The notes under the pieces were generated by a model, which saw only the letters and a program-made list of their open reading frames with translations, was not told where the DNA came from and did not search any database. A program made the translations under genes and the position numbers. Positions 1-9,649 of a DNA stretch of 64,000 nt are shown here, in pieces. This DNA comes from Opitutaceae bacterium (GTDB taxonomy: Bacteria > Verrucomicrobiota > Verrucomicrobiia > Opitutales > Opitutaceae), in the NCBI GenBank assembly GCA_002694885.1, contig NZNM01000149.1:1-64000 (forward strand), read 5' to 3'. Position 1 is the first letter of the stretch, and each line of letters begins with the position of its first letter.

Positions 1-113
1 AAGGCCAGATCATCGAGAAGGGGATGCACGAAAAGCTTATTCTTCAAGGAGGACACTATGCTCGGCTTTGGGAAACGCAGACGGACCTGATTGAAGAGAA
101 CGCATTCGAGTAG
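1..113 (+). CDS. ABC transporter ATP-binding protein, C-terminal end only
   Basis: Only the last 36 codons are in the window, in the frame beginning at base 3, ending with TAG at 111-113. The residues GQIIEKGMHEKLI followed by GGHYARLWETQ match the end of an ABC ATPase domain of the exporter type, where a G-x-I-x-E-x-G-x-H-x-x-L-I stretch follows the H-loop and a G-x-Y-x-x-L-W motif closes the domain. In that family the protein powers transport across the inner membrane. Substrate cannot be judged because the membrane domain and nucleotide-binding motifs lie outside the window. The next gene starts 38 bases downstream on the same strand. Confidence 0.7.
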   Translation, partial: GQIIEKGMHEKLILQGGHYARLWETQTDLIEENAFE

Positions 114-151
114 CGACTCCCTGCGGGTCGAGCGCGCATTCGCATCCTATT

Positions 152-3100
152 ATGTGGAAATTTTGGATAGATACTGGCGGCACCTTTACGGATTGCCTAG
201 CTGAATCTCCTGAAGGAGGTGAGCTGAGATCGAAGACGCTATCCAATTCTGCGATACGCGGGCGTGTACTAGAGCAGTTAGGTCCCAGAGCGTTGCGTAT
301 CGACTTGCCGGTTGATGTAGGAGACGACTTTTTTGCGGGTTATAACTTAGATCTCCACGGTAGAGCCGCTGCCCCCATTTTGATTGAATCGTGGAGAGCC
401 GAGGAATCGATCGTCTTCCTACGCGAGGATATGCCCGAATTGTTGGACCAGGCTCTTTGTTCTTTGAAGTCGCCAGAAGAGGCTCCGCTACTAGCCATCC
501 GATTATTGACGAAACGGCGATTAAATGAATCGCTGCCCCCATTGGAGATGAGACTCGCGACCACGCGAGGGACCAATGCATTGCTTGAAGAAAAAGGCGC
601 GAGGATCGCTTTCTTCGTAACTAGCGGGTTTCGAGATTTATTGAGAATAGGCGATCAAAGGCGCCCCGATCTGTTCGAGCTGGGCATCCGCAAACGTCAA
701 CCGTTACACGATTCCGTATTTGAAGTTGAAGAACGGTTGAATGCCGATGGAGAGATTCTGGTTGAATTGGATGAGACTGCTTTGAAGGAACAGGCGTTGA
801 GTTGTATAGAAAATGGAATCACAACAGGAGCCATAGCCTTTCTCCATAGCTATCGAAATCCCGACCACGAACGCCGAGCGGGCGAGATTTTGCGAGAAGC
901 TGGTTTCGATCGAGTCTCGGTATCGAGTGAATTGGCTCCCATGATTAAGCTTTTGCCACGGGCAGAAACGGCTGTCGTGGATGCCTATTTGGCCCCTATC
1001 ATGGGAGCTTACCTAGATGCTGTTGAATCGGCGGTAGGCGAGTCTAGACTATCCGTCATGACTAGTTCTGGAGGACTGGTTTCTCGGCCCCGCTATCGTC
1101 CTAAAGACAGTTTGCTGAGCGGACCTGCGGGGGGTGTTGTGGGAGCCAGTAGAGTCGGTACCGTAGCGGGCGCCCGTCGCCTCATTGCATTCGATATGGG
1201 AGGCACGAGCACGGATGTGTCTCGCTACGATGGGCGTTTCGATTATCAGTTTCAGCAGACCATTGGGAATGCCAAAGTATACGCTCCTTCACTACGAATT
1301 GAAACAGTCGCGGCTGGAGGAGGATCGATCTGCTGGTACGACGGCGCGGCATTGCGAGTTGGGCCTGAAAGCGGCGGAGCTTCGCCTGGACCGGCTTGCT
1401 ATGGCGCGGGTGGGCCGTTGACACTGACAGACGTTAATTTGTTGCTGGGCAGACTCGATCCTTCCGAATTTAGCATACCCGTTTTCCCTGAAGCCGCTGC
1501 CGATCGACTCGAAGAAGTTATTTCGGAGATTCATAGTCGGAGTGAAGAGGACCTAACTGAACAGGAGATTTTGAAGGGCTTCTTGGAGATCGCTAACGAG
1601 AGAATGGCGGATGCCATACGTAGTATTTCCCTTCGGGATGGCTATTCGCCGTCTGAGTATGCCCTTGTCGCATTCGGAGGCGCGGGTGGGCTGCATGCCT
1701 GCGCGATTGCGGATATTCTAGGTATGGATACAATTTTGCTGCCTTCTGATGCTGGATTGCTGAGCGCATTGGGGTTGAAGTATTCGAGAATGGAGGAGTT
1801 TTCCGAACGACAGATTCTGGAAACCCTATCTATCTGTGAAATAGGGATACCGAAATGGATTGAAGAGCTCGAATCAGAAGCAAAAAGATCTTTAGTAATT
1901 CAAGGGGTATCCCCGAGCGACCTTGAACGTGAAACGGCTAGGGTTGAGTTGAGGTTCCAAGGACAGGAAGCGTCGTTGCTTGTCGATTGGGACTCTTCGC
2001 GATCATTAGAAGCGGCGTTCCATGAAGACTTCAAGAAGCAGTACGGATTTCTCCCCAAGCAGCCGATCGAAGTCGTTTCGCTCAAGGTGTCGGTAGCCAC
2101 AAGAATGCCCGCTGTAGATGAGGAGCTATTCCCGGAATCATTGGATACCCAACTGAAAAGCAAGGGATTCGCTTCAAGAGACTCTCTGCATGGCAGTTGG
2201 GCGAAGGGCCCGCTGTCGCTTCAGGATGAATACAGCACTACATACATAGGCGATGGCTGGAAAGCAGTATTAGGGGATCGTGGGACAGTGAAGCTGGCCA
2301 GATTGAAAGAAGAACGTATAAGCCAATCAGTAGATTTCGAGGCGGCTCAACTGGAGTTGTTTACAAATCGATATCTTTCATTGGTGGATGAGATGGGGAG
2401 ACTGCTGGAGCGATCCGCCTTTTCAACCAATGTCAAAGAACGGATGGATTTCAGCTGCGCTTTACTGGATGCAGAAGGTTTCCTGATCGCAAACGCTCCC
2501 CACATTCCAGTGCACCTAGGAGCTCTTGGCGTTTGTGTCAGAAGCGTTTGCGAGGCGCTCGACATTGGACCCGGGGATATCGTCGTAACCAACCACCCGC
2601 GATTTGGAGGATCGCATTTGCCCGATATCACGCTAGTCGCTTCTGCGTTCTCGAAAGATGGTAAGAGAATCGGTTTTATTGCGAACAGGGCCCATCATGC
2701 AGAGTTAGGAGGAATTTCTCCCGGATCGATGCCGCCTAGGGCGCGATCATTGATAGAGGAAGGAGTGGTGATCGAGCCAATGTATCTTGCTCGAGGAGGA
2801 ACGATAGATTGGGAGCCAGTAAAGTCGGCTCTTAAGAATTTCCCTTTCCCGACAAGGAATTTGCAAGAAAATCTATCGGACCTGGCGGCGCAGCTAGCGT
2901 CCGTGAGATTCGGAGTGAGCGAGCTAGAGAAGCTGATTTCCAGTGAAGGCTTCGATCGATCGGTGGGCTATATGCGAGGCTTAAAAGAGCGAGCGAGACT
3001 GGCAGTAGCCCAATCGATCAATCAAAATCTGAATACAGATAGAAAAGTCGTTGAGCGGTTAGACAATGGAGCGGAAATTGCCGTGAGCATTAAGACTTCC

Positions 3101-3877
3101 AGGAAGAAGCTTATCATCGATTTTGCTGGAAGCGCGAATGAGCAGAACAGCAGCTACAACGCGACCGCTGCTATAGTTACGAGCGCAGTTGTTTACGTAT
3201 TGCGCTTGCTCGCGGGCGATTCCATTCCGTTGAATGAAGGCTTGCTAGACGATGTGGAATTACGAATCCCCGAGGGGATGCTCAATCCTCGATTTCCGTC
3301 TGATCTAACAAAGTGTCCTCCCGTGGTCGCCGGCAACGTAGAAGTGAGTCAACGAATCGTGGATACGCTATTGAAAGCATTCGGTGTATCGGCTTGCAGT
3401 CAAGGAACGATGAACAATTTGATATTCGGAAACGACCAAGCGAGCTATTACGAAACCATCGCGGGTGGAGAGGGCGCCACTAGCGACAAAAGTGGGGCGA
3501 GCGGATTGCATACTCACATGACGAATACGTCGATTACCGACCCAGAGATATTGGAGTGGAGATATCCGGCTCGAGTAGAGCTATTTTCGCTGCGCGCCGA
3601 TTCAGGAGGCAAAGGCGCCCACAATGGTGGGGATGGGTTGCGTCGACGTATACGTTTCACCGAAAACGTAGAAGTATCCCTACTGACCCAACACAGAGTG
3701 CAGGCTCCCTTTGGCATGGAGGGTGGAGAAAACGGGGCGCTAGGAGAACAGTGGAAGGTGACCCTCGACGGTAATCGCTTTTCTATGTCCGGAAGCGAAA
3801 CGCGAACCTTTGAAGCTGGCGAAGCCATTGAAATTCAAACTCCAGGCGGCGGCGGCTTTGGCAGGCGCGAAGGTTAG
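152..3877 (+). CDS. Fused hydantoinase/5-oxoprolinase (HyuA-HyuB type)
   Basis: A 1241-residue cytosolic protein with the two-domain layout of ATP-dependent 5-oxoprolinase, which opens 5-oxo-L-proline to glutamate; related proteins open hydantoins. The HyuA half begins with the phosphate-binding DTGGTFTD motif at residues 7-14 and has a second actin-like motif, FDMGGTSTD, near residue 347. The HyuB half starts around residue 730, with ATNVKERMDFS-like residues (STNVKERMDFS) and GGSHLPD, and ends in the usual glycine-rich tail (PGGGGFG). Length is close to the family norm of about 1250-1300. The ATG at 152 puts the DTGGTFTD motif at the usual distance from the N-terminus. It converges on hrpA with a 20-base gap. 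Oxoprolinase versus hydantoinase cannot be separated by sequence alone. Confidence 0.88.
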   Translation: MWKFWIDTGGTFTDCLAESPEGGELRSKTLSNSAIRGRVLEQLGPRALRIDLPVDVGDDFFAGYNLDLHGRAAAPILIESWRAEESIVFLREDMPELLDQALCSLKSPEEAPLLAIRLLTKRRLNESLPPLEMRLATTRGTNALLEEKGARIAFFVTSGFRDLLRIGDQRRPDLFELGIRKRQPLHDSVFEVEERLNADGEILVELDETALKEQALSCIENGITTGAIAFLHSYRNPDHERRAGEILREAGFDRVSVSSELAPMIKLLPRAETAVVDAYLAPIMGAYLDAVESAVGESRLSVMTSSGGLVSRPRYRPKDSLLSGPAGGVVGASRVGTVAGARRLIAFDMGGTSTDVSRYDGRFDYQFQQTIGNAKVYAPSLRIETVAAGGGSICWYDGAALRVGPESGGASPGPACYGAGGPLTLTDVNLLLGRLDPSEFSIPVFPEAAADRLEEVISEIHSRSEEDLTEQEILKGFLEIANERMADAIRSISLRDGYSPSEYALVAFGGAGGLHACAIADILGMDTILLPSDAGLLSALGLKYSRMEEFSERQILETLSICEIGIPKWIEELESEAKRSLVIQGVSPSDLERETARVELRFQGQEASLLVDWDSSRSLEAAFHEDFKKQYGFLPKQPIEVVSLKVSVATRMPAVDEELFPESLDTQLKSKGFASRDSLHGSWAKGPLSLQDEYSTTYIGDGWKAVLGDRGTVKLARLKEERISQSVDFEAAQLELFTNRYLSLVDEMGRLLERSAFSTNVKERMDFSCALLDAEGFLIANAPHIPVHLGALGVCVRSVCEALDIGPGDIVVTNHPRFGGSHLPDITLVASAFSKDGKRIGFIANRAHHAELGGISPGSMPPRARSLIEEGVVIEPMYLARGGTIDWEPVKSALKNFPFPTRNLQENLSDLAAQLASVRFGVSELEKLISSEGFDRSVGYMRGLKERARLAVAQSINQNLNTDRKVVERLDNGAEIAVSIKTSRKKLIIDFAGSANEQNSSYNATAAIVTSAVVYVLRLLAGDSIPLNEGLLDDVELRIPEGMLNPRFPSDLTKCPPVVAGNVEVSQRIVDTLLKAFGVSACSQGTMNNLIFGNDQASYYETIAGGEGATSDKSGASGLHTHMTNTSITDPEILEWRYPARVELFSLRADSGGKGAHNGGDGLRRRIRFTENVEVSLLTQHRVQAPFGMEGGENGALGEQWKVTLDGNRFSMSGSETRTFEAGEAIEIQTPGGGGFGRREG

Positions 3878-3897
3878 ACCTTGGGCGGGAAGTGGTA

Positions 3898-6800
3898 TTA
3901 GCTGAACAGCGATTTTAGGCTTTGGAGGTCCGCGTTCGTGGGTTTGTCGATCACCTTGTCGCGCGCTTCGGGCTTGGCGCCTCTGGTTTGCCGAGAGTTT
4001 GATTCACCTGATTTTTGAAACTTTTCCTCAATCCGTTTGGCAGATACAGGGAAAGCAGTGCCTGTTTTTTGAGCGAAAACCGACAATTCATATTCTTCGA
4101 TTGTCCAGGTGAGGTCTTCCTTAATACGAGATGGCGCCTCCAATTTCTGGAGTCGATTGCGAAAAGCATCGATTTCGGATTGCCGCTCCTCATAACGTTG
4201 CGGATCTTTATCCAGGGCCGCCTGACGCATTTTGATCGCTTTCAAGTACAACGGAAGTCGATTGAAAGCCCAATGTGGTGTCCGTTTTAGCAAATCTGGA
4301 GGCGCTAGTCGGTGGATTTCTTTCGCCAATGCTTTAGGCAGTCCTTCGTCTACGATCAACGATTGCCTAATATCCAATATTTCTCTCAATCGATCGATGA
4401 GCTTGTAAGCAAGGCCTCTGGACAATGCTTTCGTTTCGTCTGTCGCCTTTTGAATTCGAATGGGATCTATTGTATCTATATCATGGGAACAGAGAAGTCT
4501 AACTAGATGGTCGTAAGCTTGGTCTTGAATATCCTGTAAGGGCGCAAAGGCTGCGATTGCTGGCCCGATTTTAGCTAGATCACGTAGGTCTTCCTGAATC
4601 CAGGCAAGCTCTCTTCGGAGCTCAATCGCGATTAGCTTTTCAATTCCCATTTGATTGTGGCTACGGGCCTGGTCCAGGTTGTCCATTAGAGACAATCGCA
4701 GTTCGCCAGAGCGAGCGATCAGCACAGGGAACGCCAATACGGGAATTCCGTTACGCTCGCCGATAGTCACCTTTTTCTCATAAGAGCCTAAATCGGAAAG
4801 CTCTCGGACGGGCTTGTCCCACTGTTTTCGAGCCCGTTTCCAAATCTCTACAACAGTCTTTTCATCAGATGAGTTTGATGAGGTTGCTCTGTTATCAATA
4901 ATTTCATGGATACGCTGAGCAGACCGTTCTTCTATTACAGTTTCACCCTTGGAATCATGAACCTGCACACGAACTTGCAAGTGGCGAGGGATCGTGTCGC
5001 CGATCCAGTCACTATCGTAGGTTTCGATGTCGTAGGCAGATTTGAGATACCTTTTCAGGGAATCTTTGAGAGGCAGCCCATCGGATTTTAGATTGGAAGC
5101 AATGATCGCGGCAGTCTGAGACAGAGGCTGCAACCTCCTGCGATGCTCTTTGGGCAATGATTTTAAAAGATGCAGGAGTTTTGATTCCAGGTGTCCGGGA
5201 ACGAGCCAATCAAGAGTAGAGTCATCTACGAACTTCGCTTTTTCATACGGTACACGCAATGTAACGCCGTCGTCTTCCTCTCCCGGCTTGTATTGGTATT
5301 CTATTGGTAATGCGGTATTTTCCAAGGACGTCGTTTCTGGGAAGGCCGAGAGAGACACCGGTTCATCGGGATTCGGAGAGAGATCCTTTTCAGACATGAT
5401 TAGGGATTCCTTCGAATGGTAGCCTGCTCGTTTGAGCCAGCGATTTAGATCGGCCAGAGAGCCTATGCCTTCCAGTTGGCTCTCGTAAAACCGGTAGGCT
5501 GCCTCTTCGATTCCAATCCAACTTTGCATTCGCAAAGTGGTCTGAGCGTTTTGAAAGCGGCTCTTCAGTTTTCGATTTGCGTCTACAAATTCGTAGGGAG
5601 CCTCGAAATCTTCGTTCAGAAGGGCTTCCCGGATGAATATTTCCGTGGCTTCCTTAGGATTTATCTTAACATAGGATACTGATTTGCGTTGTAACTCCAG
5701 TCCGTGGATACGCACGCTTTCCAAGCAGACAACGCGCCCTTGCTGGGCATCAAATCCTGCCTGGCTGTATGAGCGCTTTAGAGCAGCTCCCCCTATCTGG
5801 ACGAGCCAGGTGGGATCGATTGCGGCAACGGTTCGGGCATACAGGCGGCTGGTTTCCACGATTTCCCCGGCAAGAATCCAACTAGGGCTGGGGTATTTGG
5901 TTTCCAGTTCTTTCTTTTGACTCTTGTTTTTCGCGTATAAGGCTTTGCGGTTGAAGAGACCTGAGCCAGGAAATATCATTGCTTTCCGGTTTCCGGTTGA
6001 GAGGTAGATATTCGGCTCTTCCTTTCTGCCAGGGTTGGCTAGCAGTCCGGTAGCTAGCGAGGTATGAATGGCTCGGTACTCGATTCCTCCAAATTTCCGA
6101 AGCTCTGCTTTTTCTTTGAGATTTTTGTATTCGGGAATCCGGTGCGTGATTTTCTGGCGCTTTTCGAACTCGGCCAGAGAACGGCTAATCTGACGCTTTA
6201 CGTCAATCCACTCGCGTATCCGCAAATAGGAAAGAAAGTGCTTTTTACAGAACTTCCTGAGCTTGTTTTGCGTTAGCCGTTCAAATTCATCGTGAGCGGA
6301 TTCCCAAATGTTGAGCAGCGTTAGGAAATCCGATTCGCGATGAACAAATCGCTTGTGGGCCGTTCTAGCAGCTTCCTCTTTCCCCATTGGACGCGCGCGA
6401 GGATCCTGTATGGAAAGAGCGGATGCGATAATGAGAACCTGCTCCACTACACCCTCTCTTTCAGCCTGAAGAAGCATACGTCCAGCAGTTGGGTCGATAG
6501 GCAGTTTTGCTAGCTTTCTCCCGATAGGCGTAAGCTTCCGTCTGTCATCTATAGCTCCAAGCTCTTGCAGCAGAGCGTAGCCCGATTTGATGGCGCCTTG
6601 TGAGGGAGGGTCGATAAAGGGGAAGGTTTCGATTTCTCCCAGCTTGGCCGCTTCCATTCGGAGAATCACCTCTGCCAGGTTTGATCTCTGGATTTCCGGG
6701 ATCGAGAATTCTGTACGCTTATCAAAATCAGACTCTGAATACAGACGTATGCAAATCCCATCTTGGACACGCCCGCAGCGACCTTTGCGTTGATTGGCGC

Positions 6801-7833
6801 TGCTTTGTGAAACCCTTTCTATGGGCAGTCGCTTGATTCGAGCTTTAGGATTGTAGCGACTGGTTCGAGCCAGTCCGGAGTCGACAACGAAACGGATTCC
6901 GGGAATCGTTAGCGACGTTTCAGCAATATTCGTGGCTAAAACGATTTTCCGATACTTGGATGAAGCGAAAATCCGCTGTTGGTCCCCACTGGATAGGCGA
7001 CCGAAGCAAGGAAGGATGTCAAAGCGATTGCCCAACCGGCCTTCCAGCAGATCCCTGGCTTCGAGAATGTCCTTCTCTGTGGGAAGGAAGACGAGAATAT
7101 CCCCTTGTTTGAAGTCTTTAACTATTCTGTCTATCGATTCCGCGACTCCATCGATTACGGTGAAGTCGCCGCTGTCTTCCAGTAGCTCGTCCAGTGGAGC
7201 GTACACCGTTTCAACGGGATAGACCCTTCCTGATACTTCAACGACCGGCGCGTTGCCGAAGGCTTTGGAAAACTTTTCGATGTCGATGGTCGCGGACGTA
7301 ATGATGATCTTGAGATCAGTTCGGCGTTTGCGGAGCTGATTGAGATGGCCTAAAAGAAAGTCGATGTTAAGGCTTCGCTCATGAGCCTCATCGATGATGA
7401 TGGTATCGTACTCCATCATGGATGGATCCGATTGAATCTCCGCGAGGAGCATACCATCGGTCAGAAATTTTATCCGCGTCTCTTTGCTGGTTTCGTCGGC
7501 GAATCGGATTTTGGATCCGACTTCGCGTCCATAATCGACCTTCAACTCCTCCGAAACACGTTTAGCGATAGAGAGCGCTGCAACCCGACGAGGTTGCGTG
7601 CAAGCGATCCGCTTTTTCCATCCTCTTCCTGCATCGAGACACATCTTTGGGATCTGAGTGGTCTTTCCCGAGCCCGTTTCGCCTGAAAGAATGATCACTG
7701 GATGCTCGCGAATGGCATCGATGATTTCATCTCTTCTTTTAGAGATGGGAAGGTCCTGAGGGTATTGGATCGGGCGAGGGTCCCATTTGCGATGGCCGCC
7801 GCCCTTTTGCGTTTTGCGGGCCTTGTTATTCAT
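3898..7833 (-). CDS. hrpA: ATP-dependent RNA helicase HrpA (DEAH box)
   Basis: A 1311-residue protein with the full HrpA layout. The Walker A motif GETGSGKTTQ is at residues 51-60, DEAH is at 148-151, and the TSATID motif follows near 182. The helicase C domain, the HA2/OB-fold region and the long C-terminal DUF3418 region follow, giving the family's usual length of about 1300. HrpA is a 3'-5' RNA helicase that in Escherichia coli rescues stalled or collided ribosomes. It begins 5 bases after the stop codon of the upstream small gene, so it is probably the last gene of an operon with the permease at 9570. No frameshift or missing motif was seen. Confidence 0.93.
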   Translation of the reverse strand: MNNKARKTQKGGGHRKWDPRPIQYPQDLPISKRRDEIIDAIREHPVIILSGETGSGKTTQIPKMCLDAGRGWKKRIACTQPRRVAALSIAKRVSEELKVDYGREVGSKIRFADETSKETRIKFLTDGMLLAEIQSDPSMMEYDTIIIDEAHERSLNIDFLLGHLNQLRKRRTDLKIIITSATIDIEKFSKAFGNAPVVEVSGRVYPVETVYAPLDELLEDSGDFTVIDGVAESIDRIVKDFKQGDILVFLPTEKDILEARDLLEGRLGNRFDILPCFGRLSSGDQQRIFASSKYRKIVLATNIAETSLTIPGIRFVVDSGLARTSRYNPKARIKRLPIERVSQSSANQRKGRCGRVQDGICIRLYSESDFDKRTEFSIPEIQRSNLAEVILRMEAAKLGEIETFPFIDPPSQGAIKSGYALLQELGAIDDRRKLTPIGRKLAKLPIDPTAGRMLLQAEREGVVEQVLIIASALSIQDPRARPMGKEEAARTAHKRFVHRESDFLTLLNIWESAHDEFERLTQNKLRKFCKKHFLSYLRIREWIDVKRQISRSLAEFEKRQKITHRIPEYKNLKEKAELRKFGGIEYRAIHTSLATGLLANPGRKEEPNIYLSTGNRKAMIFPGSGLFNRKALYAKNKSQKKELETKYPSPSWILAGEIVETSRLYARTVAAIDPTWLVQIGGAALKRSYSQAGFDAQQGRVVCLESVRIHGLELQRKSVSYVKINPKEATEIFIREALLNEDFEAPYEFVDANRKLKSRFQNAQTTLRMQSWIGIEEAAYRFYESQLEGIGSLADLNRWLKRAGYHSKESLIMSEKDLSPNPDEPVSLSAFPETTSLENTALPIEYQYKPGEEDDGVTLRVPYEKAKFVDDSTLDWLVPGHLESKLLHLLKSLPKEHRRRLQPLSQTAAIIASNLKSDGLPLKDSLKRYLKSAYDIETYDSDWIGDTIPRHLQVRVQVHDSKGETVIEERSAQRIHEIIDNRATSSNSSDEKTVVEIWKRARKQWDKPVRELSDLGSYEKKVTIGERNGIPVLAFPVLIARSGELRLSLMDNLDQARSHNQMGIEKLIAIELRRELAWIQEDLRDLAKIGPAIAAFAPLQDIQDQAYDHLVRLLCSHDIDTIDPIRIQKATDETKALSRGLAYKLIDRLREILDIRQSLIVDEGLPKALAKEIHRLAPPDLLKRTPHWAFNRLPLYLKAIKMRQAALDKDPQRYEERQSEIDAFRNRLQKLEAPSRIKEDLTWTIEEYELSVFAQKTGTAFPVSAKRIEEKFQKSGESNSRQTRGAKPEARDKVIDKPTNADLQSLKSLFS

Positions 7834-7837
7834 CGAT

Positions 7838-8311
7838 TCAGGATCTAGATTGGCTAGTCCAGTTCGCGAGCGCGCGCTTCCATTCTTGATCGTTGGGGAA
7901 TGATTCGCAGCTCCAATTTATCTCGCCATCGGCATCGATCAATACCATGCGGTCTGCGCCTCTAAATTCGGGGCCGAGCACAGTGGAGTGGGACTTCATG
8001 AAATCCTGCTTAAGCAGTTTGGCAGCGGCTCGTCGCTTGAGGTTGTCGGACTGCTCCCAGGCGAAATTGATCACCCAAAATGCGTTTTTCTGCGTATTGG
8101 CCAAGGTGGCGCATCTTAGAGCTTCCTTAAGATCATCTGGAGAATGAGATGTAATTATGAATACGGGCCACTGCTTTACGGAAACGGCTTCGCCTAAAAA
8201 CGATTCGAATTGGAACTCATCGCTAGCGATTCCTTTGGGTACGTTTGTCCCGACAAGGATTAAGCTGAGCAGGGCGATCTGCCCCAATGGAGGTTTGGAT
8301 CGAATCATCAC
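7838..8311 (-). CDS. Small secreted protein, possibly thioredoxin-fold (DUF4174-like)
   Basis: A 157-residue protein with an N-terminal hydrophobic segment (ALLSLILVGTNV) ending in a plausible signal-peptidase site, so probably exported. The mature part has alternating strand and helix segments such as VFIITSH and DRMVLIDADGEINW. This resembles the thioredoxin-like DUF4174 group, but no CXXC pair is present, so a redox reaction is unlikely. The start codon overlaps the stop of the metal-efflux permease by four bases (ATGA), and hrpA follows after 4 bases, so translation is probably coupled to the permease. A role beside metal efflux is only an inference from this position. Confidence 0.55.
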   Translation of the reverse strand: MMIRSKPPLGQIALLSLILVGTNVPKGIASDEFQFESFLGEAVSVKQWPVFIITSHSPDDLKEALRCATLANTQKNAFWVINFAWEQSDNLKRRAAAKLLKQDFMKSHSTVLGPEFRGADRMVLIDADGEINWSCESFPNDQEWKRALANWTSQSRS

Positions 8312-9570
8312 CCGTTACGATCTTGGTGGTTCAACGAAAATCCTTTGGACGTGAAGCCCAACGACGCCAATTTTCTGGATACAGCCTCGGAGTCAATATC
8401 GGTTCCGCCTATTAGCGCCTGGCCCGACTTCAGATCGACATCCACTCGGGAGGCAAAAGGAAGGCTTTTCAAGCCTTCGATTGCGGATTCCCGACAATGG
8501 CTGCATGTCATTCCTTGGATAGTTAGAGTTGCCAGTTCGGATTCGCGGTACGCAGGTTTTTTGCCATCGGATAGCGAGTTGCTCGAATGACTCATCTTCC
8601 AATAACTGAAGCCTAGCATGGCAATCAAGACAGCCCCCGAAAGACGGTGCCAAAACGTCAATCCATGCATATGATGATGCCCGAAGTGAAATTCTCCTGT
8701 ATCCAGAAATTCGTGAAAGAACAAAGCCGCTATCCAGGAAAAAACTACAATACTGGCAACGTAGATAAACGTTTCGCGATTCCCTAGGGTATTTCGCATC
8801 GTGGTGATTGTAGCGATATTGGTCGCGGGCCCGGCGATTAGCAGTACTAGAGCCGCGCTCACCGGAAGACCGCTCTCAATCAAGGCGAGCGCTAGGGGAA
8901 TGGAGCCGGTCGAACAGATGTAGAATGGGGTCGCTATCAGGGTCGTCAGCAGGATGCTTGAATAGACGCCGCCTGGCAAATTCGCCAGCAGGTTGTCTGG
9001 AGCCATTGCGCTGATCAATCCGGCGAGGAGAAATCCAATCGTTAGCGAGCCGGCGATGTCTCCTGGCAGCGTTAAGAATCCGTATTGAGCACTCTGTTTC
9101 CAAGTGGGAATTTGATCCGGATCATCGCTTTTGGATTTTTTTTCAACGGGTTCGTTTTTTCGCCCAAACCGTTCGACCATGGCTCCTATGGCCAATCCCG
9201 AGACAAAAGCGATGATGACCCGATAGATGGCGAACAGCGGACCAAGCAGGCCGTAGGTGGCCAAGATACTGTCGATTCCGGTTTGGGGCGTGGAGGTCAG
9301 AAAAGACGTTGCGGCTCCTTTGCTAGCCCCTTTCCCCCGGAGGCTAGCTGTGACCGGTATGACGCCGCACGAGCATAGGGGCATGGGTACGCCAACGAGG
9401 GAAGCGTAAGCGATGGATTTCCAGCCGGGGGACCCAAGGCGCTGCTCGATCCACTTTTGGCGGAACCAGCGATGCAGCAATCCGGCTACGAGGAATCCGA
9501 GCAGCAGGTAAGGGCCCATTTCCGCTACAAGAGCCCATGTTTCGGTCAAATACTGCTGTATCAACGCCAT
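8308..9570 (-). CDS. SO_0444-family Cu/Zn efflux permease with C-terminal HMA domain
   Basis: A 420-residue inner-membrane protein with about nine hydrophobic segments in two similar halves. The first half holds PLCSCGVIPV near residues 60-70 and the STPQTG motif. The second half repeats the pattern as FYICSTGSIPLA. This is the permease (DUF318) fold of SO_0444-type metal efflux proteins. A histidine-rich stretch (GHHHMHG) lies in the linker. The C-terminal 70 residues form a heavy-metal-associated domain with GMTCSHC, near residue 352, which binds Cu(I) or Zn(II). It is the first gene of a tight group with the 157-residue secreted protein. Metal preference is not decided by the sequence. Confidence 0.85.
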   Translation of the reverse strand: MALIQQYLTETWALVAEMGPYLLLGFLVAGLLHRWFRQKWIEQRLGSPGWKSIAYASLVGVPMPLCSCGVIPVTASLRGKGASKGAATSFLTSTPQTGIDSILATYGLLGPLFAIYRVIIAFVSGLAIGAMVERFGRKNEPVEKKSKSDDPDQIPTWKQSAQYGFLTLPGDIAGSLTIGFLLAGLISAMAPDNLLANLPGGVYSSILLTTLIATPFYICSTGSIPLALALIESGLPVSAALVLLIAGPATNIATITTMRNTLGNRETFIYVASIVVFSWIAALFFHEFLDTGEFHFGHHHMHGLTFWHRLSGAVLIAMLGFSYWKMSHSSNSLSDGKKPAYRESELATLTIQGMTCSHCRESAIEGLKSLPFASRVDVDLKSGQALIGGTDIDSEAVSRKLASLGFTSKGFSLNHQDRNG

Positions 9571-9649
9571 TGTTTCCTCTCATTCTTGCCAAGACGGCGA
9601 ATTGATGTCGAGCGAACCTCGAACTGGAAACCTGGGACCTTGAAATCAG